From assembly GCF_026229185.1 (NCBI RefSeq), contig NZ_JAGGJA010000006.1, positions 1 through 64,000 of the forward strand: a stretch of DNA of 64,000 nucleotides, written 5' to 3'. The position numbers and the translations under genes are program-made. The first letter of the stretch is position 1, and every line of letters starts with the position of its first letter. The stretch comes from Fodinibius salsisoli. GTDB lineage: Bacteria > Bacteroidota > Rhodothermia > Balneolales > Balneolaceae. Positions 42,974 to 50,849 of the stretch are shown in pieces. Below the pieces are notes generated by a model. It did not search any database. It saw only the letters and a program-made list of their open reading frames with translations, and was not told the DNA's origin.

Positions 42974-44188
42974 TTAATTAGCCTCAATACCCCAACGAGG
43001 GAATCCAAGCCTGTTGGCCTCATTATCCGTTAGCCTAATAGCATTTAAACCATCCGGCTCAATAATCCAGATAGCGTCACTGTTTTCGCTATTAGCCAAC
43101 TCAAGAAACGTAATGTAATTACCATCCGGTGACCAAGAAGGTTGACGAGCATCGTTATTATTTCCATCAGGCTCAATCATCTGGATATTACTGCCCTCTG
43201 CATCGGCCAAGAATATTCTCGGGGATCCACCGGATGCAAATCCCTGGTAAACAATTTGAGACCCATCAGGAGACCATGCCGGATTTGATAAATTAATTCC
43301 ATTATCAGATTCTGCACTAATCAAAATAGCTGCATTAGATCCGTCTGCATCCATCTGATAGATATCCGCACTACTATCCCCCTGTCGGTCACTTACAAAA
43401 GCAATTTTATTATCCGCAGACCAGCTGGCAGAATGATCTTGCCCCTCATCATCGGTAAGTTGAGTTTGATTACTACCGTCAGCATCCATCACATAAATAC
43501 TAAAGCTGTTCTTTCCTGACTCAAAGACGATTTGGCTTCCATCGGGTGACCAGGAAGGACGTTTATCATCAACTGTATTATCGGTCAGCTTGATAGCATT
43601 GCTGCCATCGATATTCATGACCCAAATATCGTTATCCACAGTCGGGCTGTCCTTATCCTGACGAGAAAAAACAATTTTCTTGCCATCAGGAGAGATAACC
43701 GGATATTGGTCCTGCAGGGAAAAGTTGGTAAGCTGTTGTAATTCAGTACCATCCGGTTTTACGGTAAATATTTCTAACTGCTGATCTACCGTTTGTGAAA
43801 AGGCAATGATACCCTCTGCACTAAATTGTTCACAGATAACTTCAAAGTTAGCATTCGTTGTTTCACCAGCAGTTATTTGCGCTGATATTGGATTTTCTCC
43901 ATCAACAGAGCAACCCGAACCCAATCCATTTATAGTAATATTGTACGTTCCTTCATCAAGATCATCGAATGTTGCTGACCCGTTGGTTTCTACGGATACT
44001 GATTGATCCTCGAGCACCACCTCATATCCATCATCATCCGTACCACTGCCTGTAGTAGTAATGTCAACTTTTAGCGCCCCTGTCGTAGCTCCCGGATCAG
44101 GATCGGGACCGGTAGATGAATTGCTACACGATGTTGCCAAAATTGACAAAGTACAGATCAACATTGATGGGAGTAAACTCTTATACAT
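42974..44188 (-). CDS. TolB-like beta-propeller lipoprotein
   Basis: 404 residues. Lipobox LATSC (Cys21) and a Ser/Gly/Pro/Asp linker precede a PEGA-like beta domain at about 38-120 (LKVDITTTGSGTD, FDDLDEGTYNITING). Residues 130-400 form a six-bladed WD40/PD40 (TolB-type) propeller with repeated cores SPDGKKIVFSR, SPDGSQIVFES, NKIAFVSD, SPDGSQIVYQG and SPDGNYITFLE. It is likely a surface or periplasmic protein-binding scaffold. It is divergent from the ECF sigma gene across 344 bases. Confidence 0.82.
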   Translation of the reverse strand: MYKSLLPSMLICTLSILATSCSNSSTGPDPDPGATTGALKVDITTTGSGTDDDGYEVVLEDQSVSVETNGSATFDDLDEGTYNITINGLGSGCSVDGENPISAQITAGETTNANFEVICEQFSAEGIIAFSQTVDQQLEIFTVKPDGTELQQLTNFSLQDQYPVISPDGKKIVFSRQDKDSPTVDNDIWVMNIDGSNAIKLTDNTVDDKRPSWSPDGSQIVFESGKNSFSIYVMDADGSNQTQLTDDEGQDHSASWSADNKIAFVSDRQGDSSADIYQMDADGSNAAILISAESDNGINLSNPAWSPDGSQIVYQGFASGGSPRIFLADAEGSNIQMIEPDGNNNDARQPSWSPDGNYITFLELANSENSDAIWIIEPDGLNAIRLTDNEANRLGFPRWGIEAN

Positions 44189-44532
44189 GACTTTTTTTAA
44201 ATTTTATTATTATTCTCTCTTTAATACGACATTTATAATTAAATGTGCTCATTTTAAAGTTAAATCCTCTAAATTCATTTCGTATATGTTTCCTGTAGGA
44301 TAATATTTGATAACGACGGACCAGAGCTAAATGCCTGTTCATTTTGTTTATTCCCGGCATTTATGCTCAAATAGGATTTCCCAAAGTAGTACTACAGCGG
44401 TAATCTATAATTTTTTACAGTAATGACTTGCCTAACATTGAATTCAAGACTTTGTTTAATTAAATTCGCTTGTAATATTCTCTGGCAGATGGGTTTACTT
44501 GGCTAAAAAAGGGTCATTAACTTTACATATAG
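44189..44532. other. Divergent promoter gap upstream of the ECF sigma gene
   Basis: 344 bases between the TolB-like lipoprotein and the sigma factor. The sequence is A+T-rich, with no repeat or frame that I can support. It should contain promoters for both. Confidence 0.35.
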
Positions 44533-45105
44533 ATGCAAAAAGCAGGCATTACCCAATTATTAGTTCGTCTCAACGACGATGAAGATATTTACGATAAACT
44601 TTACCCCCTTATATACAATGAGCTAAAAAATTTGGCTTATATGCATATGAGCAGGCAATCTCCAGACCATACTCTTTCCAAAACAGAGCTGGTGCATGAA
44701 GCTTATCTGAAGATGATTGACCAGACACAAATTGATTTTAATGACAAGAGTCATTTTCTGGGTATCGCCTCTCGATGCATGCGCCAAATTCTCATAGACT
44801 ATGCTCGTAAAAAGCATGCCCAAAAGCGGGGCGGCGATCAAAAAGATCTAACATATATTGATGAGCTTTTTGCAGCAGAAAATAAAAAAGCGCAAGAACT
44901 TATTAACATTGATAATGCTTTAGATGAATTAGCCAAACTGAATGAGCGGCTGAGTAAAGTCGTTGAAATGCGTTTTTTTGGGGAGATGACCATCGAAGAA
45001 ACGGCCCAGGCATTGGATATTTCAGAGAGTACGGTCAAGAGAGATTGGATGAAGGCCCGTGGATGGCTTTATAAAGAGCTAAAAGGTCGGTTTGAAATAA
45101 ATTAA
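44533..45105 (+). CDS. ECF RNA polymerase sigma factor (TIGR02999-like)
   Basis: 190 residues with region 2 (YDKLYPLIYNELKNLAYMHM, LSKTELVHEAYLKMID, DKSHFLGIASRCMRQILIDY) and region 4 (LDELAKLNERLSKVVEMRFF, GEMTIEETAQALDISESTVK RDWMKARGWLY). The ELVHEAYLK motif and the family length match the TIGR02999 group, often encoded next to a TPR serine/threonine kinase. That is the case here: the kinase gene starts 124 bases downstream. No anti-sigma factor is visible, so the kinase may control its activity. A degraded copy of its C-terminus lies at 50673-50744. Confidence 0.9.
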   Translation: MQKAGITQLLVRLNDDEDIYDKLYPLIYNELKNLAYMHMSRQSPDHTLSKTELVHEAYLKMIDQTQIDFNDKSHFLGIASRCMRQILIDYARKKHAQKRGGDQKDLTYIDELFAAENKKAQELINIDNALDELAKLNERLSKVVEMRFFGEMTIEETAQALDISESTVKRDWMKARGWLYKELKGRFEIN

Positions 45106-45228
45106 AACTGGCTTATATATTTTCATAAATAACCTTTAGTTGTTTTTCCAGGGATTAGAACAGCAATACAATTAAGTATGTTTGGTAATTTAAAGAACGA
45201 CGGGCATAACCTCATTTAAGAGACTTTT

Positions 45229-47598
45229 ATGGATAATCTTACCTGGCAAAAAGTCGAAACGATTGTAGATCAGGCACTAGAGGTACCCGCTGATCAGAGA
45301 GAAGATTTTATCTCTAAAAAATGTGGAAATGATGAACAGCTAAAGGGACAAGTTACCGAATTTCTTGCATCGATATTCCATTCTGAGGGCTGGCTTGACA
45401 ATCCCGCAGACTATAAGGAAGAATTATATGAAGAGATTGGAACCTTCCCCTCTCATGAATCACTTGTCGGCAAAAAGGTTGGTTCCTATACCATCAAAGA
45501 AAAAATTGGAGAAGGTGGCATGGGGGCTGTTTACCGGGCCTTGCGCGAAGGCGATACTTTTGAGCATGAAGTTGCTATCAAAATTATTCGCCATGAACGT
45601 GCTACTGACGAAAATATTAGGCGGTTCAGACGTGAACAACGTATTTTGGCTGGCTTCAGCCATCCCGGTATAGCTCGTCTCTTTGATGGTGGAGTAACAG
45701 AAGATGGATACCCTTATATCATCATGGAGTATGTTGATGGCATCCCTATTGATGAATTCTGCCAGAATAATGGCTGCTCAACAAAAGATAAAATAGCGCT
45801 TTTTCAGCAAATACTGGAGGCCGTCCGTTATGCTCACGAGAATCTTGTTATCCATCGTGATCTTAAACCAGCCAATATTTTGGTTAATGCCGATGGTGAT
45901 ATAAAAATCCTGGATTTTGGCATATCGAAATTACTTGAGAAGGAAAAACATACCTCTGATATAACACAGAACGGTACCCGGTTGCTCACCCCCCGATACG
46001 CTGCACCTGAACAAATTACCGACGAAAATATTACGACTGCTACCGACCTTTATGCGCTCGGTATTATTCTTTATGAATTATTATCTGGCAAAGGTCCCTT
46101 CGACCTTGATGAATGTTCACAGTATAACTTAGAGCAGATTATACTACATGAGCTTCCGCCTAAACCCAGCACAAAAGCGGTTTCTAAAAAAGTCCGTAAA
46201 AAGCTCCAGGGCGATCTGGATGCCATTGTTCTAAAAGCAATCCGTAAGGATTCTAACCAACGTTACCGGATAACAAATGATCTTATAGAAGATCTAAACC
46301 GTTATAAAAACGGTCTCCCTGTCTCCGTCCGGATAGAATCATTAACGTATCGTGTCAAAAAATTCATAGGTCGGCATACCATTAGTATTGCCGCTACTTT
46401 TTTGATGATTGTGCTCTCTGTTGGCTTCCTCATTCTACATACTTCTCGTATTACGCAAGAAAGAAATAATGCCGAACTGGAAGCCCGTAAAGCAACCCAG
46501 ATTAAAACATTGTTGAGTAATATATTACAGCAACAGAACCCCTTTGCGCAACCCGACAGAGATATTACGCTGGCGCAAGTGCTCGACGATGGCCTTAAAA
46601 ACATAGAAAGCAGCCTGGACAACCAACCGGAGGTTAAAGCAGAGCTTTTGGGACTATTGGGCGATAATTTTGCCTCCCTCGGTGATTTCGAAAAGAGCGA
46701 AGCGTTAGTTAAGCAGGCATTGGACTTGTATAACCCCTCTCAGCTACAGAGCGCTCTGCAAACGTATGTCAATAATTTAGCTCGCCTGGGCAGAATTCAA
46801 TATCGGACGGGACGTTTTGACGAGGCCGAATCTTCCTATTTTGAGGCGTTAGAACTGGTGAAGCGAGAGTATGGTCCAGACTCCAACCAAGCGACTCACT
46901 TATATGGCTCTTTGGCCTCCATCTATCGGGAAAAGGGACAACTGCTGAAAACCGAAGAGTTTTATAAAAGGGCAATTGCACTTGCTGACACTACCCAAAA
47001 AATAGCGCTGGCGACCTCTCTGGGCAACTTGGCCATTGCCTACAGAGATCAGCGCCAGTTTAAAAAAGCCCTTAACCTCCACAAAGAAAGTCTGACACTC
47101 GAACGGCAGATCCGAGATACCCTTCACCCTGATCTGGCCAGCGCTTATAATAACATCGCCTTTACCTATCAGCAAAAAGGAGATTTCCAAAAAGCTGATT
47201 CCCTTCACCAGATATCATTATCCATGCGCCGCAAGCTGTTTCCACCGGACCATCACCATATCGCATCTTCCCTCGTTCGGCTGGGCCTGCTCAAAATCAA
47301 GCAGTTCCATACCCAGGAAGCAGAAGAGTATCTCGAAGAAGGTTATGAAATTCTAAATAATAAACTGCCAGAAGAGCATTGGCAAGTGCTCAGTGCCAAA
47401 GGCGGGTTAGCAGTCAGCAGAGCCATGCAGGGGGAGTTCGAAAATAATGTACCTGTTGTAGAAGACGTTTATCAACAGTTTGTAGATAAATTTGGAGTCC
47501 AGGACTGGCGGAGCCGGGAAGCGGCCCTTGCGCTCACGAACCTCTATAGAGCATGGGGAAAACCGGAACAAGCCAGTTTTTATGCCGAAAGGCAATAG
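45229..47598 (+). CDS. Serine/threonine protein kinase with TPR sensor domain (kinase 1)
   Basis: 789 residues. An N-terminal module of about 75 residues (VETIVDQALEVPADQRE, VTEFLASIF) is followed by a PknB-type kinase domain: glycine loop IGEGGMGAVYRA (93-104), Lys118, HRDLKPANIL with Asp211 and DFG Asp229. A transmembrane helix at about 385-405 (ISIAATFLMIVLSVGFLIL) leads to an extracytoplasmic TPR region (about 440-789) with 42-residue repeats of the ALDLYNPSQ / AESSYFEALELVKREYGPD type. All kinase residues are intact. Predicted partner of the ECF sigma factor upstream. A TPR remnant follows the stop. Confidence 0.92.
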   Translation: MDNLTWQKVETIVDQALEVPADQREDFISKKCGNDEQLKGQVTEFLASIFHSEGWLDNPADYKEELYEEIGTFPSHESLVGKKVGSYTIKEKIGEGGMGAVYRALREGDTFEHEVAIKIIRHERATDENIRRFRREQRILAGFSHPGIARLFDGGVTEDGYPYIIMEYVDGIPIDEFCQNNGCSTKDKIALFQQILEAVRYAHENLVIHRDLKPANILVNADGDIKILDFGISKLLEKEKHTSDITQNGTRLLTPRYAAPEQITDENITTATDLYALGIILYELLSGKGPFDLDECSQYNLEQIILHELPPKPSTKAVSKKVRKKLQGDLDAIVLKAIRKDSNQRYRITNDLIEDLNRYKNGLPVSVRIESLTYRVKKFIGRHTISIAATFLMIVLSVGFLILHTSRITQERNNAELEARKATQIKTLLSNILQQQNPFAQPDRDITLAQVLDDGLKNIESSLDNQPEVKAELLGLLGDNFASLGDFEKSEALVKQALDLYNPSQLQSALQTYVNNLARLGRIQYRTGRFDEAESSYFEALELVKREYGPDSNQATHLYGSLASIYREKGQLLKTEEFYKRAIALADTTQKIALATSLGNLAIAYRDQRQFKKALNLHKESLTLERQIRDTLHPDLASAYNNIAFTYQQKGDFQKADSLHQISLSMRRKLFPPDHHHIASSLVRLGLLKIKQFHTQEAEEYLEEGYEILNNKLPEEHWQVLSAKGGLAVSRAMQGEFENNVPVVEDVYQQFVDKFGVQDWRSREAALALTNLYRAWGKPEQASFYAERQ

Positions 47599-47647
47599 CT
47601 CGGACTTATTAATAACGCTTATATACGATAACAATGGGAAATTATGA

Positions 47648-47824
47648 TTGGGAAAAGGTACCCTGAAATTAAGACAAGGCAAAATGACGGAAGCCCAACC
47701 CATGATTAACCGGGCGTACCAAATTTACCTGGACAAATTTGGACCAGATTATGACAAATTAAAAGACATTCAGTCCTTACAGAGTCGCTATAAGCTTGAC
47801 TTGACTGCCCTAAAAGATAAATAG
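47648..47824 (+). pseudogene. Remnant of a TPR protein C-terminus
   Basis: An open stretch in one frame after an in-frame TGA (47645) reads KLRQGKMTEAQPMINRAYQ, then IYLDKFGPDYDKLKDIQSLQ, and ends in TAG 47822-47824. That is the standard last TPR and tail of kinase-TPR proteins of this type (LRQGKxxEA, FGPDYxxLKxIQSL). No start or upstream domains are present. It is probably the abandoned C-terminus of kinase 1 or of a lost paralogue. Confidence 0.7.
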
Positions 47825-47944
47825 AGTGATGCCTTCTTAAAAATTCAGCAACTGAATAAACCCATGCTAATTATCTGTTATCATCGTTTCTCATTTGGCG
47901 TAACAATCTTTTCTGTACAAAAGGTGATGAGGCAAAACTATAGC

Positions 47945-47985
47945 AAAAAATAAAAAAATGGATACCGCCTTTGGGCAGCATCCAT
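47945..47985 (-). terminator. Intrinsic terminator of the lipocalin-like lipoprotein gene
   Basis: On the minus strand ATGGAT (47985-47980) pairs with ATCCAT (47963-47958), with a further GCC/GGC inner match, followed by TTTTTTTATTTTTT. It lies 31 bases after the lipoprotein stop. Confidence 0.8.
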
Positions 47986-48015
47986 TTCGAGGTATCTATC
48001 TTGCTTTCCGTGACC

Positions 48016-48462
48016 TTACTGTCGTTCAACAACATAAATATTGGCATAGCTGTCGTTGGTTTCGGCAAGTGTATAATTATACCACCGCATTTCGTTTTCG
48101 CCATATTCCTCTACGCGGTATGTAGGATCTCCTCCCTCTTTAGAAAAAATAAGATCATCTCCGTCCAGCCTCCATGTGATGTCTCTCCTCCTTTCGGTGT
48201 CGCTATCCGGGTTTTGGTAGTATTCACCGGTCCTGTCTGCATTGAATGTCCATGTGAATGTGCCAAAATCTACCGGTCCTGCTCCCAGCCCTTCCCCCTC
48301 AGTACGCACGTGTTTCCAAGTTCCGGCCATTTTCTGTTCCTTTTCTGATAGCTCGGACAAGTTGGGATCAGGCTCGGTGCTTGTGTCTGAACAGTTAAAG
48401 GTACTGAAGATTAAAAAAAGCGCGGCTATAATACCTCTTGATGTAGCATAGAATATTTGCAT
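48016..48462 (-). CDS. Lipocalin-like lipoprotein
   Basis: 148 residues. Signal peptide and lipobox-like STFNC (Cys24) with an acidic linker (SDTSTEPDPNLSELSE). The rest is a small beta-barrel of the bacterial lipocalin-like type: MAGTWKHVRTEGEG opens the first strand with the conserved G-x-W, followed by FTWTFNADRTGEYYQ, ITWRLDGDDLIFSK and YRVEEYGENEMRW. The ligand is unknown. It is transcribed singly from the gap before the collagen-like gene. Confidence 0.72.
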   Translation of the reverse strand: MQIFYATSRGIIAALFLIFSTFNCSDTSTEPDPNLSELSEKEQKMAGTWKHVRTEGEGLGAGPVDFGTFTWTFNADRTGEYYQNPDSDTERRRDITWRLDGDDLIFSKEGGDPTYRVEEYGENEMRWYNYTLAETNDSYANIYVVERQ

Positions 48463-48621
48463 AAAAGTTAACTTTTATTTGGTGTTTACTATTCGTTATT
48501 ACATACGTGATGCAACATTAAATGAGGGCATTTAAATACTATCAAGGAGTTTAAAAGTATTTATCTAATTAAGTTACGAACTATGGAATCTTAACCACTT
48601 AAAATTGCTGCTTTATTAGGA

Positions 48622-50295
48622 TTAGTTGTTACCAAACCCATAATAGTCTGCCACTTCCTGGTAGTTGGAAGTGTCCAGCTCATCGGGGATAATGGCATTT
48701 TTCGCTTTTTCCTTGGTATGATCTTCTGTGCTGGAAGATTCAATGCGAACTATTTTGATCTGATCATATTCTTCTCCAGGTCCGCTTTGCAACCGAATTC
48801 TAAGGGTTATATCAAAATAATGAAACACGCTGTATTGACTATTTCCGCCGTAACCCCATCCCGGCATATGATAATAAATATCAATACCGTTAGGATCAGT
48901 TTTCTTTAAATACACTACCCAAGCACTTTCCTCTGAATTATTAACTTGCATACCAATGCTAAGATCAGAGTCAACGGTAAAATCATGGCCCGGGTGGATA
49001 TACTGTGTAACATTGGCATTCCCGTCAGCTCCTTTGATATTTATGGGAGATCCCCAGCCACTGCCTGTTTTGGGTCCGTACAGGTCGTAGTTGCTTTTGT
49101 CAAGGTAGTAATCCCCGACTTTACCCAGCGAAGCATCAGGGACACCAGTGCCGGAATGGATCTGGCTGCCGTCTTTACCATCTTGGCCGTCGGCTCCATC
49201 CTGCCCATCAGTTCCACTGAGACTAATCGGACTGCCCCAGCCGCTATCCGTTTTGGGTCCATATAACTCTTTGTTGGTCCGGTCGAGGTAGTAATCACCT
49301 TCGGCCCCCAGCGACGCATCAGGCGAGCCATCACCAGCATGAATCTGGCTACCATCTTCACCGTCCTTACCATCAGCACCATCTTGTCCGTCTTCGCCCA
49401 TCAGATTGGTAGGACTGCCCCAGCCATTTTCGGTCTTGGGTCCATAGAAATCGCCCGTATCTTCATCAAAGTAAAAATCTCCGGTGCTACCCACATTAGC
49501 TGATGGAGCGCCTGTACCGGAATGGATTACGCTGCCATCTTTACCATCCTGACCATCGGATCCATCCTTTCCGTCGGTGCCGTCTTGCCCATCAGCACCG
49601 TCTTCACCCATCAGATTGGTAGGGCTGCCCCAGCCATTTTCGGTCTTGGGTCCATAGAGATCGCCCGTATCTTCATCAAAGTAAAAATCTCCGGTGCTAC
49701 CCACATTAGCTGGTGGAGCGCCTGTACCGGAATGGATTACGCTGCCATCTTTACCATCCTGACCATCGGATCCATCCTTTCCGTCGGCACCGTCTTCGCC
49801 ATTTAAGCTTATGGGAGTACCCCAGCCACTGTCGGTCTTTGGCCCATAGAAGTTTTTATTAGAAAGATCGATATAAAAATCGCCAACTGCTCCTAACCCT
49901 GCCTTTGGTGCACCAGTGCCGGAATGGATCTGGTTGCCGTCTCGTCCATCTTTGCCATCCTGCCCGTCAGCGCCGTCTTGGCCATCGGCTCCATCTTTAC
50001 CCATCAGTACGATAATTGGATTGCCCCAGCCCTCGGCATCTTTGGGGCCGTAATATTCCCCTGAGTTAGTGTTAAGGTAATAATCGCCCTGACTTCCGAT
50101 ATCAGCGGTAGGGGCACCCGAACCGGCATACATAATGCTACCGTCTTCACCTGCAGGGCCGACTGCTCCTACGTCTCCCTTTGGACCTTGCGGCCCTTCA
50201 GAACCAGCCGGTCCTTTACAGCCTGTACAAATTAATGTTACAGCTGTTAAGAGAAACAGTATACTCCTCGATAAATGTTTGGTTATAGCACTCAT
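48622..50295 (-). CDS. Collagen-like repeat lipoprotein
   Basis: 557 residues from ATG 50295; ATG 50313 is the alternative. Lipobox ICTGC is followed at once by a G-x-y tract (KGPAGSEGPQGPKGD). The body is six tandem modules of 60-80 residues. Each holds a compact domain (IHSGTGAPxAxxGxxGDFYxD, then YGPKTxxGWGxP) followed by a G-x-y run rich in GADGQDGKDG. The final 110 residues are a non-repetitive globular domain (HPGHDFTVDSDLSIGMQV to YYGFGNN). G-D-G/G-A-D triplets indicate a calcium-binding or triple-helical stalk. It is likely a surface fibre or adhesin whose C-terminal domain is displayed. Confidence 0.85.
   Translation of the reverse strand: MSAITKHLSRSILFLLTAVTLICTGCKGPAGSEGPQGPKGDVGAVGPAGEDGSIMYAGSGAPTADIGSQGDYYLNTNSGEYYGPKDAEGWGNPIIVLMGKDGADGQDGADGQDGKDGRDGNQIHSGTGAPKAGLGAVGDFYIDLSNKNFYGPKTDSGWGTPISLNGEDGADGKDGSDGQDGKDGSVIHSGTGAPPANVGSTGDFYFDEDTGDLYGPKTENGWGSPTNLMGEDGADGQDGTDGKDGSDGQDGKDGSVIHSGTGAPSANVGSTGDFYFDEDTGDFYGPKTENGWGSPTNLMGEDGQDGADGKDGEDGSQIHAGDGSPDASLGAEGDYYLDRTNKELYGPKTDSGWGSPISLSGTDGQDGADGQDGKDGSQIHSGTGVPDASLGKVGDYYLDKSNYDLYGPKTGSGWGSPINIKGADGNANVTQYIHPGHDFTVDSDLSIGMQVNNSEESAWVVYLKKTDPNGIDIYYHMPGWGYGGNSQYSVFHYFDITLRIRLQSGPGEEYDQIKIVRIESSSTEDHTKEKAKNAIIPDELDTSNYQEVADYYGFGNN
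49400..49795. repeat. Near-identical tandem duplication inside the collagen-like gene
   Basis: The segments at about 49400-49585 and 49610-49795 match almost base for base over some 180 bases (for example both contain GTAGG[A/G]CTGCCCCAGCC and CATCAAAGTAAAAATCTCC), with a period of about 210. They encode modules 3 and 4 of the protein. The remaining modules diverge more. This indicates a recent unit duplication. Confidence 0.8.
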
Positions 50296-50313
50296 AATAG
50301 ATGTTTCCTTCAT

Positions 50314-50849
50314 TATTTTTAAATCGAACGTACTTCTCTGTCATTCTATACGAAATTTTGAAACAAAATCAGATCAAATCAGCCCAATTTATTTTCAAAA
50401 ATGCATTTTGGGTCCCTTCTGGAGTGGCAGATGAAGTCCACACTGGCTTTCACACCCGAATGAACAAGCTATCAGATATTACTTAGAACGCTTTTAGAAT
50501 GCCTAATGGATATACCTGTACATCTTAGAGTACTCATCCCCGGAATATTTCATCATCAATTAAATAGCAAAGTTGTTTATCGTTCATTATTATATATGTG
50601 TTTAATTAAATAATTAGGTTATTTAATGTATAAGGAGTCGGGAAAGACAGGGGTACACAGTTACTTTTACACCTTAAAAAGGCGACGAGAGACTGGATGA
50701 AAGCCCTGGGCTGTTTATACCAGGAGCTCAAAAGTGAAGTTTGAGATTGAGTAGATTGATAAAGCTTTCCGATTGAAAGTACGGAGAGTGGGAGGTCTCC
50801 AGTGATTTTGTAAATATATCATCGATAATGGCCACCATAAAAGAATGCA
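50314..50849. other. Gap before kinase 2 holding a sigma-factor remnant
   Basis: 536 bases between the collagen-like gene (minus) and kinase 2 (plus). Apart from the sigma-factor remnant at 50673-50744 it is A+T-rich and shows no frame or repeat that I can support. Confidence 0.4.
50673..50744 (+). pseudogene. C-terminal remnant of an ECF sigma factor
   Basis: One frame reads LKKATRDWMKALGCLYQELK then SEV and stop (TGA 50742-50744). It aligns with the end of the intact sigma factor in this window (VKRDWMKARGWLYKELKGRF), including the invariant RDWMKA and LY-x-ELK. Everything upstream of region 4 is gone. It lies 105 bases before kinase 2, the same relative place as the intact sigma factor before kinase 1, so the locus once held a second sigma-kinase pair. 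Confidence 0.8.

Noticed and set aside
48900-50250. DNA repeats as CRISPR or integron-like array
   Set aside because: They code for collagen-like G-x-y modules in a single open frame.
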